Assembly (NCBI GenBank): GCA_049999725.1
Contig: JBNGIS010035655.1
Location: 1-30,551, forward strand
Source of the DNA: Haplomitrium mnioides
Lineage: Eukaryota > Marchantiophyta > Haplomitriopsida > Calobryales
Direction: 5' to 3'
Length of the DNA: 30,551 bases
Position numbers and translations under genes: made by a program. Of the stretch, positions 19,169-30,205 are shown one piece after another; the first letter of the stretch is position 1; each line of letters opens with the position of its first letter. Below the pieces are notes generated by a model. The model was given only the letters and a program-made list of their open reading frames with translations. It ran no database searches and was not told where the DNA came from.

Positions 19169-19520
19169 CTAGTACCAACTCAATTCGAAAGTGCATTTCT
19201 TGGTCATCTGATAACCTCTTTGGAAAACCTTCGAAAATACATCCGCAAGCTTCTTTAAAATACCATCTATCATTGAGGTAGACACATATTTTTCTCCCTC
19301 TTTACTAAAGTCTATGATAAGCTTAATCCAAATAGTAAAGATAGGCAACTCTTGCTCTATAGGAACAATATGCTCATTTGATTTGGGCCTCTTCACCAAT
19401 GTTTTTGGACACTCTAAAAAAAATTCTTTCTTTGTAAAGTAACTTGAATTTTTTGTTTTTCCCAATCAACTTGAGCAGATCGATCTTCAAGTCAAAGCAA
19501 GCCTAAAATGATGTCAAACT
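19169..19520 (-). pseudogene. Protease-RT linker of element 2
   Basis: The 98-residue minus-strand frame at 19169-19465 corresponds to 7500-7760 of element 1 (KEFFLECPKTLVKRPKS, DGILKKLADVFSK..). It has no catalytic motif that I can name. The end at 19480-19520 matches the protease tail of element 1. Confidence 0.55.
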
Positions 19521-19765
19521 ATACATGTGAAATAAAAAAATTCCATATATTTCTCACAATTCAATATGAAGCTCTCATATGCATCACAAACCGTCTTCTC
19601 ATCCAATGTTTTGGCATTGGAAATTGCCTAGAACTCTCTTCGTCTTTAAAATGTGCTTTTTCTTTCATTCTCACTTCCAAAATGCATGAAAGATGTTCAA
19701 GTTGTTGTTGCATTGCTTAAACCACCGCTTCTTGGTTCTCCATGTGGCTCATCACCAAAAGAGTT
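19521..19765 (-). other. Remnant of gag start and deletion junction in element 2
   Basis: The minus strand at 19680-19765 reads a short gag beginning (MENQEAVV, AMQQQLEHLSCILEVR) like 13470-13566 of element 1. The text then passes directly into protease-region sequence. Gag core and zinc knuckle are absent. Confidence 0.6.
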
Positions 19766-19781
19766 GTAGCTTCAATACTAA
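19766..19781 (-). promoter_or_regulatory. Primer binding site of element 2
   Basis: The minus strand reads TTAGTATTGAAGCTAC directly after the LTR end TTTTACA. It is a decayed match to the initiator tRNA-Met PBS and is in the same place as in element 1. Confidence 0.6.
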
Positions 19782-20250
19782 TGTAAAAGAACTCATAGAA
19801 ACTCTAAATGAGTAAGAATTGTAGTGAACTTTAATAGAGTTCTTCAACCAAATGCAACTCAAGGTCTAAGTTAAGACCAATAATGCAAGAAAAAGCCAAA
19901 CAACCAAAGAACCCAAGTGATTTGAGAAGAACTCCAAAATGAAAAGTTGGGCTATAAAGCCTTTTTATTTATACAAGAGAAGAAGGTGTCATTTCATTTT
20001 CTTCAGTAACAAGATACTTCAAATTTCAGCTCTAAAGATGACATTATCTTAATTCTCTAAAAGTAACTTCAAAGATAAGTAATCTTATCTCACTTCAATC
20101 CTAAAAGTAACTTTATACCACTTCACTTAAAGTAACTTCAAAGACAAGTAATCTTAAAATAATTTCAACCATAAAAGCGATCGTCTACCACTTCTTTCAC
20201 TCCTCTCTATTTCCTTGTAGATAGTACAACATAATGTTTGTACTATTGCA
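19782..20250 (-). repeat. 5' LTR of element 2
   Basis: 469 bp. The + strand edges TGTAAAAGAACTC and GTACTATTGCA are both intact. A TATA box is at about 19966-19975 on the minus strand. Confidence 0.85.
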
Positions 20251-20409
20251 ATAAGCAAAAGTCAACAAGAACTTAGCCATAAGTCTATTTGCAACTATTG
20301 CTAAGGAAACCTTTGCTATGAATGTTGAGCAACCACTATACTAATAATAACAATCATGAATCTGCTTGAAACTGCATGCTTGTTAAGTTAGAAAACTCAA
20401 TGCATTTTA

Positions 20410-21725
20410 TACATGAATATAGTTAGACCAAATATAAAAACTTTCCACTCAAAATGCCTATACCTTATGTAAAGGGCTCTCTTTGACATATCATTCAGTT
20501 TTATGGGAATTTGCTAATAACCACTTCAAAAAAACAACCTAGAAAAAAATAGTTTACCATTTAATTAATCTAATAAAACATTAATATGTGGCAAAAATAA
20601 GAACTTTGCATTGTTTTCTTATTGAAGCCACAATAATGTATATATTGCAAAAATAACTATTTTTATTTGGTGCAATAAACATTGGGGTTTTCAACGTTGA
20701 AGTTCTATGCTAAATAAAATTCTTTTCAAGAAGCATCATCAAACCATTAGAACACTTTTCTAGTTCATGTGTTGATAATGATATATAGATTGATTAAAAT
20801 GAGTATTTTCTAGCATCAACTCAATTTGAAATGGCATTTGTTGGTCATGTAGCAAGCCTTTTAGTAAATGATCTGAATACCCGCAAACTCCTTCAAAATG
20901 TCACCAATCATGATAATAGACGCAAGTTTCACTCTTTTATTACTCAAGTTCATGATAGGCTTGATCAAAACAACAAAATAAAGAATTTTCTTTAGTAGTT
21001 CTCTCTCCACAGAATTGATATGTTGAAGTCATGTATGTCCTTCAACCAAAAGTATCATATTCTCTAAAAACATTTCTTGCCCCTTGTAAAGTAACTTGAA
21101 TTCATTTTTTCCCCAATCAATTTGATTAGATTGATCTTCAAGCCAAGGAAAATCTAAAATTATATCATGTTGTACTCATTGCATATATTTTTTTTTTACT
21201 TGTTTCTAATCCATATCAGAAGTGATCTTTGAGTTTGGTATACCTTATGTTTTTTTCCATGAGTTATAGTTGTAAAACTATCAATAATAAGTATAACTTT
21301 TGCTTTGATTACTCTCGCAAAACACAATGACATGAAATTTTCAAAACTCTCACAATCCACTAATAATCTACGAGAATGATCATCAATCATGTTATCAAGA
21401 TGGAACAATTGCTTCAAATTCTTGCCGATATTTTAGTTCTAATAGATATAATAAAGCTCTTAGTAAATTATTCTCTTGCATTAGTAGTACTTGGACAAGA
21501 GAGCAAGGTCAACCTTGGTGACATAGGAAGTTTGCAATCCTATGACCAAACTGCTAATAATAATAAAAAATTCTCTTTTGGCATTATGAAGCAAATGGAA
21601 CGGTGGTTCAAGTAATGCATCAACAAATTGAGTAATGCACTTCTCTGAAAGTAACTCTAGTTTAGTTGCCATTACTATTTCCTTCACTTCTCTCTATTTT
21701 ACAATACAATATTTGCATTATTGCA
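20410..21725 (-). mobile_element. Element 3: rearranged relic of the same Ty3/gypsy family
   Basis: On the minus strand 20430-20790 aligns with the RT of elements 1 and 2 but is full of stops. Positions 20800-21180 align with the protease-RT linker. Positions 21196-21417 read LFHLDNMIDDHSRRLLVDCESFENFMSLCFA, the protease region. Positions 21521-21575 hold a ruined zinc knuckle (QFGHRIANF). Positions 21646-21725 match the last 80 bases of the family LTR (ending ATTATTGCA). Gag and the rest of the LTR are deleted, and no left LTR is seen. Confidence 0.7.
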
Positions 21726-21975
21726 CTTTAACTCACCTAATAGACAAAAGAACATCAACTATGACCATCTTTTGATTATTTGCATCTTGATTAAAAAACA
21801 CAAATGCATTTGAGGCATATACTATTATCTCATAGACTTCCTGAAGGCATTTGTCTCAATCATTAGACACAAACTATAAAAGAAACTAATAGAGGTGCAC
21901 TTGCCACCAAACTAGCTCATTTCCATTTAAGTCTTTCACCAAGAAGTTCTAGCAAATACTAGAACCAATCTTGGT
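21726..21975. other. Short AT-rich spacer, nothing recognised
   Basis: No domain can be read on either strand with confidence. The last bases may already belong to the LINE fragment that follows. Confidence 0.5.
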
Positions 21976-22197
21976 ATGTATGAACCCATTTACTACAATA
22001 TAAGAGTAAAGCAAGAGTGTCCACTGCCACCAACTCTTATTGGTATTTTTATCAACAAGTTGGAAGCGGTTCTATTGATTATTGAAGCTCCATCACCTAG
22101 GTTTCTAGCCACTGATATATTTATCTTATTCTATGCTCACAACATTGTTCTTATATCAACTACAAGTACGAGTTTACAACAACAACTTGTGGGTTAA
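21976..22197 (+). pseudogene. LINE (non-LTR) reverse transcriptase fragment
   Basis: It reads NIRVKQECPLPPTLIGIFIN, matching the LINE RT motif (G.VKQGCPLSPTLF...I..L). Then comes FILFYAHNIVLISTTSTSLQQQL in the place of LLLYADDIVLLS...LQ..L. The catalytic YADD is changed to YAHN, so both Asp residues are lost. The frame ends at 22197, and further sequence to about 22300 may continue it after a frameshift. It is the only + strand transposon coding relic in this half. Confidence 0.75.
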
Positions 22198-22792
22198 ACA
22201 AACAAGATATTGGTTTTTTTATATTGTAGTTTTGGTCCTCTTATGTCATGGTCATTGCAATTGTTAAGATTGGACTAGCTTGGAACCATGACTCTATAGA
22301 ACCATCTTTTTGACAGGTCAGCTTATGGTTGGAGTATCCTAAACTGATGGAACCACATCTAGCAACTACCTCATCTAGGTACACATATAAAGAATAGCTC
22401 TACAAGTCCAAGCTTAGAGAACAAATCAAGACGATAGTTGAAGAGACAAAGCTAAAGAAAAGACAAAGAAAGTAGTCATATATAAAAAAATTTAACAATT
22501 CTTGATGTGATATATTTACAAAGAAAAAATAAAGAACAAAATGATCATACCTCTTTTTCCAATGATGTTAATTTTTTTATTGATCTCAAACTATTTCTCA
22601 TCAACATAAAATTGAGATGGACTTGGAGCTAGCATGATCCTTATTTTAGAGAGAGATCTATTCTTTCTAAGCTAGGTGACTAAACATGAGCAAAAACATA
22701 CATAGAACATAAGGACCTTTGCACGATAAAGAGTAGAAGAAGACATCAACGGTGTCAATTAGCTTGAAGAACAACTTTTTGTACACCATGTT
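22198..22792. other. Possible decayed LINE tail, otherwise unrecognised
   Basis: Directly after the RT fragment the + strand can be read in pieces (FWSSYVMV, KLREQIKTIVEETKLKKRQRK), but no domain is secure. No LTR or repeat units are seen. Confidence 0.35.
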
Positions 22793-23179
22793 TTGCCCAT
22801 TGTCTTCATGCACATTTCCAAGTATCAATTACTTAGCTCCATAAGCAAATTCATCTTTCCTCACATGAAGACTAGAGGAAGAGCAATGTTGTGTTTCCAA
22901 CAACCAAAATTGAGCAGTTGCAAAAGAAGCAACAACAAGTGCTTTGACTACTATTTATACTTTTGGATACTCTTTTGCATGAAAAATGGTGGCAGAAATG
23001 ACAAGAGAAAAGTTGTGATGATTTATGAGCTTTATTGGTTTATTCATAAATGTTGTCTTGCAATCCTCAAAAACCTTATAGAAGCTAAAAACCTTCAATT
23101 AGAAATTAATGTCAGAACGAGGATGTCTAAAAGAAGACTCTTTGAAACTAATTGTAGAGGTTTTCTTTTGGTCCAATAA
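22793..23179 (+). other. Unrecognised 128-residue open frame
   Basis: The longest clean + strand frame here. It is rich in Lys, Cys and aromatic residues, with RSNNKCFDYYLYFWILFCMK and a basic C-terminal part (KRRLFETNCRGF). I do not recognise a domain. It follows a LINE fragment, so it could be part of a decayed element, or a chance frame in AT-rich DNA. Confidence 0.25.
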
Positions 23180-23829
23180 AAATTGTGTTGAACTCCTAGT
23201 GTTCTCTTAAAGTTATTGAGCATTTAACTTTGTCAATTAGATAAGTTATTCCATTTGCTTACCCATGTTGTATTTCTTTGTATAATGGCTATCAGCTAAT
23301 TGGTTCATTGGCTTATTGGTGGAATTGAAAAGAGAAGATATGTTTTGGAGAAACCTCTTGCATTAAGTCATTAAAAAAAACTATATTTGCCGATGTAGAA
23401 TTATTATCTCTTTCTTTTTTTTTACGTGTTGTTGCCTATATAATTGTTTCTAGTACTCTATTTGTTGACATAAAGACTTCAGTTTGCAATTCCTCCTTGG
23501 TTGAGGTCTAACAAAGCTCTCTTTTTAAATCTATGAGCGTTCATTGGAAACATTGAAGTACTGTACTCTAATAGCATTGTGGAGTTGGTTCTTAATATGA
23601 ATGACTTGCACAAGGATGATATTCTACTAAGAAGAGAAAAGTAGTATAGTTAAAAAATCAAGATAAACAATAAATGACAAAACAACCGAACTGACAGTTA
23701 AACATAATAAGCTTTCACTTGATTTTCATTGACTTGTATGGCAAGGTTATATCCATTCAGTGTAACAAGGCTGAGTTAGCCATATGGATAAAGAGCAGCT
23801 ACTTGATATAGTCTTGACTAGTGAGAAGG
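23180..23829. other. AT-rich stretch, nothing recognised
   Basis: No frame, repeat unit or transposon edge can be supported. It may hold the unseen 3' side (LTR) of the minus-strand relic that begins at 23830, but no LTR partner is visible. Confidence 0.5.
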
Positions 23830-24810
23830 GAATTTTGAAGAAAACTGAATGAACCATATGTCATAAACTAAAACTTAATCGTTAACAAGAAAAGATATAT
23901 TTTTTATTTTTTGGTCATGGATAGACTTGATGTGAGACTAGTAGGCAAATTGTAAAAGAGATGCATCAATCCTAGTCTCATGGAGTTGTTCCAAAGTGAG
24001 AAGCCAGTGATTTAGATATTCTAAAGGCTCTGAACTATTAGAAATAGCTATTTTGATAGAAGTAGAAAAAACTTGAATTTCTATGGAAAGAAAGGCTTCT
24101 TATCCATAAACTAAATGAAATGGTATGAACCATATGGACTTTTTGAACAAGGACCAGTATGTACGTATTGTTGCATGCAATTGCTCAATTAAGTCTAATA
24201 TGTGAAGAGAGATGGTCATGGATAGGATTGCTTTTAGTATCTTGTTAGTGCTTTCTATTTGGCCATTTGATTGTAGTTGGTATGGGGCAAAGGTTTTGCA
24301 CCAAAGAGAGTAGAGAGTTGTAAAGTTAGCAATTACTTTGTTAAGAAATTGTGTATCTTTTTGATTGACTAGTTCTAAAGGACAACCAAATCTTGTTAAA
24401 ATACTTGAATAAAAGAATGATGCAACCAAAATTTCATTTTGTGTAGGTAGAACAACAACTTTTACCTACTTTGACACATAATATATAACAAACAAAATGT
24501 ATTGATTGTTGCGTGACCTAGAGAGAGGAGAGATAAAACTCATAAAGTCTAGTCCCTACTTTTAAAAGGTTGATAGAGGCAAAATCATGGTAAGAGGCAT
24601 CTCAAATGAGTGATTTGGATTTCCTATTTGCTAACAAGAATCATATACCTCGGCAAATTGGCAAGCATCTATGAATAGACAAATCCACTAATATTCCGAG
24701 AATAAATTTTTTTCAAGTAGTAGTCTTATAGCAAAATGACCACTACATACAATAGTATGACATCCATGCAAGACAAGAGTGGTGTGAGGGGGAATCAAAC
24801 ATCAACACAA
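23830..24810 (-). pseudogene. Integrase of element 4
   Basis: The zinc-binding part reads CSGHFAIRLLL and then C..C-like residues in ACQFAEVYDSC, followed by MPLTMILP. In the core, 24100-24429 reads LTRFGCPLELVNQKDTQFLN (usual SDQG; catalytic Asp changed to Asn, residue 22) and YQLQSNGQIESTNKILK with the Glu present. The tail EYLNHWLLTLEQLHETR..AY..HIKS.HDQKI extends to about 23830. Several stops occur. Confidence 0.8.
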
Positions 24811-25165
24811 GACACCAATCTTAGCGAATGTGATAGAGAATGTGGGTGATAATTGTAAGAGGAATAATGAATTTGATGAAGATTTGTTTTTGATTGAATA
24901 AAAAGTGAGACGAAAGAATCTACAAAGTAAGAAAAAAGATAATATGATTATACCATAGGAGAGAGGCTAATAAAGCTAATGGATGCTTACTAATAAGTAC
25001 TTACGAGTCAGCTAACACAATGGTGGAGCAATTTGAGCACAATCCAAGCAATATCTTCTATAATAAACTAATTTTCTCAATAATGTTGTAATTGCCTTAG
25101 TGTAGACGGAGCAAGAAGAGAGAGAATCAAACTAATCTTAGATGGGTTTGAATGAAGTCTATTTT
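24811..25165 (-). other. Expected RNase H interval of element 4, not readable
   Basis: By position this lies between RT and integrase and is too short for a full RNase H plus linker. I could not read a secure RNase H motif, so part of it is probably deleted. Confidence 0.4.
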
Positions 25166-25740
25166 TTAGACTATATATCCAAGCAAGACATATCCGGATG
25201 CAAGAAAATTACATTTCTTGGGATTAATGGATATACTATATGCACAATAGCAAAAATGCCATTTCAATTTGTCAAAATAGTTGGGTGTATTGCTGCAAGC
25301 TGTGAAATCATCAAGATAGATTTTTAAACATTTATTTGGTTGTTGTAACAGCTTTTCAAAAGTTATAATCATGATGTGATAAAAGACACTTTGGGCATTG
25401 CATAGTCCAAATACCAATTTGTTGTATGAGAAGCATCCCCATGGAGTAGTAATTGTAGTGAGATGTGGCAAATTTAGGTGTATACCTTTCTGACTACAAC
25501 ATACAAAAATCATCCATAAATGAGTCAAAAAGTGTTCATAGATTGTTGTAGTATGTATTGCTTGGAAATCTCTACAAACTATAATTGATCTATCTAGTTT
25601 TGGCACTACAACAATTGGGAAACCTCATTTGATGAGTCCTATATAAGAGATAATACCATCGTGTAGCATCTTTGTAAGGTATACATGAATTAGGTTTGTA
25701 TACTTGGGATTTAAACAATAAGTGCGCTTACAAATTGGTT
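25166..25740 (-). pseudogene. Reverse transcriptase of element 4
   Basis: From 25740 the minus strand reads LTKMLHDGIISYIG, GFPIVVVPKLDRSIIVCRDF (palm start). Then 25166-25606 continues with TPWGCFSYNKLVFGLCNAQS, IYLDDFTACS (active-site Asp pair, residues 99-100) and INPKKCNFLASGYVLLGYIV. The first catalytic Asp stretch is altered. A stop lies near the start. Otherwise it is a long uninterrupted frame of 146 residues. Confidence 0.85.
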
Positions 25741-27134
25741 TTGCTTCTAATCAAATTTGAATCCTATATTGATAAATGTTTGGAGGAATTTGGGTCATTT
25801 CATTGTATTTCTAAGCAAAACCATCAATAAAGGCATGAATTAGAGTAAAAACAAGAGACTCTTGCTCTAAAATAGTTCCATCATATACCTTCAACTTCTT
25901 ATATTGTTCTAGAATAATTGGAAGGCTCAAAATTTGACACTGAAAAAATAGCATAGCATAAAAAAAGAACCAAAAAAGTTTTTCTTTCTAGAAGAACAGG
26001 TGAAACTACTTTTTGTAGAGCCTATTGTTGAGGTATTCTTAGCAAAATTTATTTGAGCCATAGCTTGGCTAATCCATGAGCATCATAACAAAAGTGGATA
26101 TTGATTCACTTGATGAGTACTAATGACCATATAATGTATTTGGTACCCTTGATCTACAAAAATATTCGAGATATTTTTGAACACACCCGAAGTTGTTATG
26201 TCACTTCCATTTGCCAAATAACATAGAAGAGAAGTATTCCATAGAGTTGACAAAGGGCATCTAATAGTATGCATTTTTTTTAGTCATAGTATCAATTTTT
26301 GAGCTTGTATTTAGATGTGTTTCAAGCATAAAGAGTAAATCTATAAAAATGTAGTAGAGGTCTTACGGTCATAAAGTGAGATTGGATGAACAATAGAGGG
26401 TTCATTCAAAAAATTAATATGGTCTTCTAAAGATATAGAAATTGAATGTTGACATACAAAGTGAATGTTGACATCAACTTATTGACTAAGTGTGTCTTCG
26501 AAACTGACACATTCTATTTATAAGTTGGATCTTGACAAGTTTGACTCAAATAGCAAAAGACAAAACTTTTGATTCATTGAAACCCAAGGCTGAACATAGA
26601 AGACATCTAGACTAAGTCTGAAGCTTAAAATTTGTTCTAATAAGATATAAGCTAATTATCGAGTCTACACCCTGTAATGTCATGTATGGAAGAGTTGCTA
26701 ATTCAAACCTATAGTCGTTTAGAAGGTCTCATTAGAGGAGAAACAATTTGATTTATCACTTCTATTAGTTGTTCTTTCTCTGGTATAAGTTTTAGAGGTT
26801 TTGATTTCATGGTTGTTGATTCAAGACTATGATCTTCTATAAATTGTAAAACCAATATATTAGCTATTTGTGTAGTCAAAGAAGATAGCTCTACTATGAG
26901 TGGGATATCATGATACTTATATGAAATTTTTGATTATAGTTGGGTACATGATCTTAGAGTAACATTAGTTGAAACTATATAAAGATGTTGTTTGTTCTAA
27001 GGAATGATAGTTTGTTGTAAATTTGGCAATGCTAAGATAGGTGCAACGTAGGTGTAGAAAGTACTTGAGGTTGTATGGAAGTTGGCATCTTGACCTATTG
27101 AGGTGTCTAATTGGGTTATTGCTACTACAATGAT
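25741..27134. other. Probable upstream part of element 4, not resolved
   Basis: The minus strand next to the RT (LEAKPICKRTYCLNPKYTNL) continues the RT approach to about 25790. Beyond that, no protease or gag motif can be named; a 63-residue frame at 26083-26274 is unassigned. The stretch ends at the TGTC edge of the GC-rich element. Confidence 0.4.
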
Positions 27135-28899
27135 TGTCGCTCCCCTGTTTCGGGCCTTAACCTTTTCAGGCCCTGTTTTGTGTGCAATGGAGGATGGTTT
27201 TCGGGCTTTCAAGTTCTTTTCTGAGATGGCCCATTGCCAGTTACCACTTTCAGACCTTAAGGACTCTTCCTCTCCTTACAAGCATGGTATGCTTTTCTCA
27301 CTCTTCTTCTTCTCACACTCAAGTCAGACATTCAACCATTCTCTCAGGTCCACATCCATAACACCCAGCTGTGATTTGTGTGATTCTTTTGCTTTATTCA
27401 TAGGACCCAATGACTTAGGCCATGCCACCTTATTTGAGCTTGGGCAGAATGGTGCTAGTGACCTGCACAACTGAACACTACCAGAGGTTTGGACTCCCCC
27501 TCTCAGGGTGGTCACAACACTGGTCCAAATATTCCTAATCTATCCTAGCATGTTCTTAGTCCTAATCTATGCAACAGAGTCAGACCAGAGAGCATTTACC
27601 CCCAAGATACCAGACTTGTGTCAAGGGGTTGGACTCCCCCTTCAAGGCTATTCCCAGGGTCTGCTTAACTGATCTGTGTTTCCTAATCTAATGAACCTGC
27701 AACACAATGCAGAAAGGAATCTAACTACACAGATATCAACAAACATATTTGTACACTCTGTGCAAGAGAAAACAGAGTCCTTGAAGGCCCTCTGGATTTC
27801 TAACTGATGATACTTCCCTTATAAGTCCCGCTACCTTACAACTGCAGCCCAGCAACCCACACACCCTCCTCTCCAGATAGTTTTTTAACTTCCCTCGCGA
27901 GAAGCTCTACTTTTACTTCCTCAAGCTAGGAAGAGAGTTTCTTTGACTTCCACCTCTGGAAGACAGCTTTACTAGCTGCAGGTAGCCCACTCCACCCTCG
28001 AGCCTCAACGGGTCATCCCGCGTAATGCACCGACACTAGCACAACCCCTCTCCTCTCAGCTCCACTTGAAGAATAACACACCAGAGTGTTATCCGAACAC
28101 TTTGGGCTGACGCACTTGCACAAGAGAATGCCGAGAGACTCCAAGCTCCCTATTTAGCAGCCTCTCCTCTCTCGCTGAATTATTGCGCTGCCTTACCATG
28201 CGCGATTCCCCTTTCTTGCTATCACTATCGCGCCCCGCAATTGCCCGTGAAATGCCGAGACGACTCCAAGCTCCCTACTTGGCAGCCTCTCCTTAGTTCT
28301 CGGCCGACCGAAAATTCCTTCGAGATGTCATATCAGTAACCCTCCACCTTGGTCTACTTGCAAGGATGAGGTCACCTGGGTCTCCCCCTAGTCCTCCTCT
28401 AAATCCCTTGGTTCCCCTTGAGCTAGTACCCCTGCTTCACGTAGCTTTCACTGAATTATCACCCTGCCTTACCATGCGCGAATCTCGTGCCTCGCATTGC
28501 TATATCTCCAGCAATTGCCCATGCATCAACCTGAAAGAATTCGATGGCAAACAATGTATACTCCCTTCGCGCGCTGCCCTCCAACGCCCGATCCAATGAA
28601 TAGTCGTTATTGCCGTTAGCTCAGAATAGGGGACGACGACGCGTGGCTTCACTGTTCGGTAATCCCGTTACCACGGGATGGGAGAAGGCGCCGCGTGTCC
28701 TGCAATTGGTCGAGGAAAAGCCAAGGACAATGGTAACTTCAACGAGGAGCTCCGAGGAATCTTGCGGGGAGAGATTCCGCAGATTACCGCAGAACCAGGT
28801 CCGAAGAGGCTATCAGAACCGAGTTCCGCAACACCCCACGGAACCGACTCCAAGAAATCTTCTTAGATCTCCTTGTAGATTCTTCTTTCTTCTCCTCGC

Positions 28900-29343
28900 G
28901 CCACGTCGTCCGATGCACTGCCGTCCGACGCCGCACCGCAAAAGGGTAAGCTGATCGTCGTGCTGACCTCTCCTTCCGTAGTTGACCCGCACGTTGCCCG
29001 AGGTCCAGTGAACTCTCCTACTTGTGCCGCATGTCCCGTGAATTGCCTCGGGGTCCCTGGAGTCGCCACGTCCTCCAAAGGGTGCCGTCCGACGCCGCCC
29101 CGCAAAGGGGTAGGCGGACCGTCGCGCTGACCTCCTTCCGATGTTGACCAACGGAACCCCTGCGTGCTTCCCAAGGCGCCACGTCATCCGAAGGGCGCCG
29201 TCCGACGCCGCCCCGCAAAGGGGTAGGTGAACCATCGCGCGGACCCTTCTTCTGAAGTTGACCTTCGGAAACACAGCCAGGCTTCTTAGCATGCCACGTT
29301 TTCGAAGCCTATTGCGGACTCCCTACGCTCGCCACGTCATCCG
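28900..29343. repeat. ACGT-box and hairpin repeat modules, second copy
   Basis: GCCACGTCATCCG and variants occur at 28900, 29065, 29178 and 29331. CCGCCCCGCAAAGGGGTAGGCGG-type hairpins are at 28931-28953 (decayed), 29095-29117 (perfect) and 29208-29230. The last two are 113 bp apart. Each is followed by ACC(G/A)TCGCGC(T/G)GACC and a TTGACC. The same module is at 10627-10890 in the first element copy. Confidence 0.75.
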
Positions 29344-30105
29344 TAGAACCGCTCCGGACGTCACCTACTCGCTAAATAAGAATTGTATCGATGTCTTCGT
29401 TTCAACGTACCTTCGAAGTAAGAACTACGTGCGTGCCTGAGGCTATTTTTATTAACACTTCCAAAAGCTTGCTATAAGAACTACTAGGCCCTTTCAAACT
29501 TTCGGATGCCGGCCGCACCCCGTCAAACTTTCACCTTTTTGGATGCCGAAGCGGCAAAGAGTCACCCTTTTGGCGCTGCTAGCTCCTCCGTCGGTCGCAC
29601 CGGCGTTAGCTTCGTTTTCCAATCGCTCTCATCTCGCTCACCGATTCGCCGATATATCGTCTTTTTGTCGTGCCCTTTGTTTCCCCCCACCAGATAGGCA
29701 CCATATCGCCCTTCTGGCTCAATCTTCTTCCCGTTGGACAGTTTGCGCTGGGTCACCGCTTTGCCACTGATGCGCATCGTTTGAACCAGTTTGCCGACAA
29801 GTCACCTTTTTGCCTTCACTAGCTCTTATTCGGTCAGATCGGTGATAAGTCCTCCTTTCCACTCTCCTCTGTGTTTCCTCTTGGCGAATATGTGCTAGGT
29901 CGCCCCCTCGGCTTCCTCGCTCCTCCTCCTCCTGGATCTTCGATATATCGCCCTTCCGACACTCTCTCGTTTTCCTTCGGCTAGACTCGCGATACATTGC
30001 TATTTTGGGCTCTCCTCCTTGCTCTCATGTTGGGTTCCTCATGGATCCCTCTTAACCGGGCTCCCTACGTCGTAAGATAGATCAAAAGCCGATTAAGTGG
30101 GCTCC

Positions 30106-30205
30106 NNNNNNNNNNNNNNNNNNNNNNNNNNNNNNNNNNNNNNNNNNNNNNNNNNNNNNNNNNNNNNNNNNNNNNNNNNNNNNNNNNNNNNNNNNNNNNN
30201 NNNNN
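30106..30205. other. Assembly gap of exactly 100 N
   Basis: One hundred N bases, a conventional placeholder for a gap of unknown size. TTAAGTGGGCTCC is present on both sides, so the gap sits in a repeated sequence. Confidence 0.98.

Larger units (their letters stand above)
15887..20250 (-). mobile_element. Element 2: chromovirus-like Ty3/gypsy relic, most of gag deleted
   Basis: 4,364 bp from LTR to LTR on the minus strand. The flanks GTAAG (15882-15886) and ATAAG (20251-20255) form a 5-bp target-site duplication with one mismatch, so this is probably a single insertion. Order from the right: LTR, PBS, short gag start, protease/RT linker, RT, RNase H, integrase, chromodomain-like tail, LTR. 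Almost the whole of gag, zinc knuckle included, is missing. Same family as element 1. Confidence 0.85.
23830..25740 (-). mobile_element. Element 4: relic of a second Ty3/gypsy lineage
   Basis: On the minus strand RT (25166-25740) is followed by integrase (23830-24810). The RT signature TPWGCFSYNKL.FGLCNA and the integrase text NQKDTQFLN / SNGQIESTNKILK differ from elements 1-3 and resemble the non-chromovirus Athila/Tat side of Ty3/gypsy. No LTRs are visible. Its upstream part runs into the GC-rich element at 27135, which may have inserted into it. Confidence 0.75.

Noticed and set aside
4995-20250. Regularly spaced similar repeats interpreted as a tandem array or CRISPR-like structure
   Set aside because: The five repeats are ~470-bp LTRs flanking gypsy coding relics, one of them inverted; they are not short direct repeats with unique spacers.
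28366-29440. Several overlapping open frames on both strands of the GC-rich element
   Set aside because: They arise from high GC and low stop density, overlap each other in all frames, follow tandem modules and show no domain; the same regions in the other copy are not open in the same frame.
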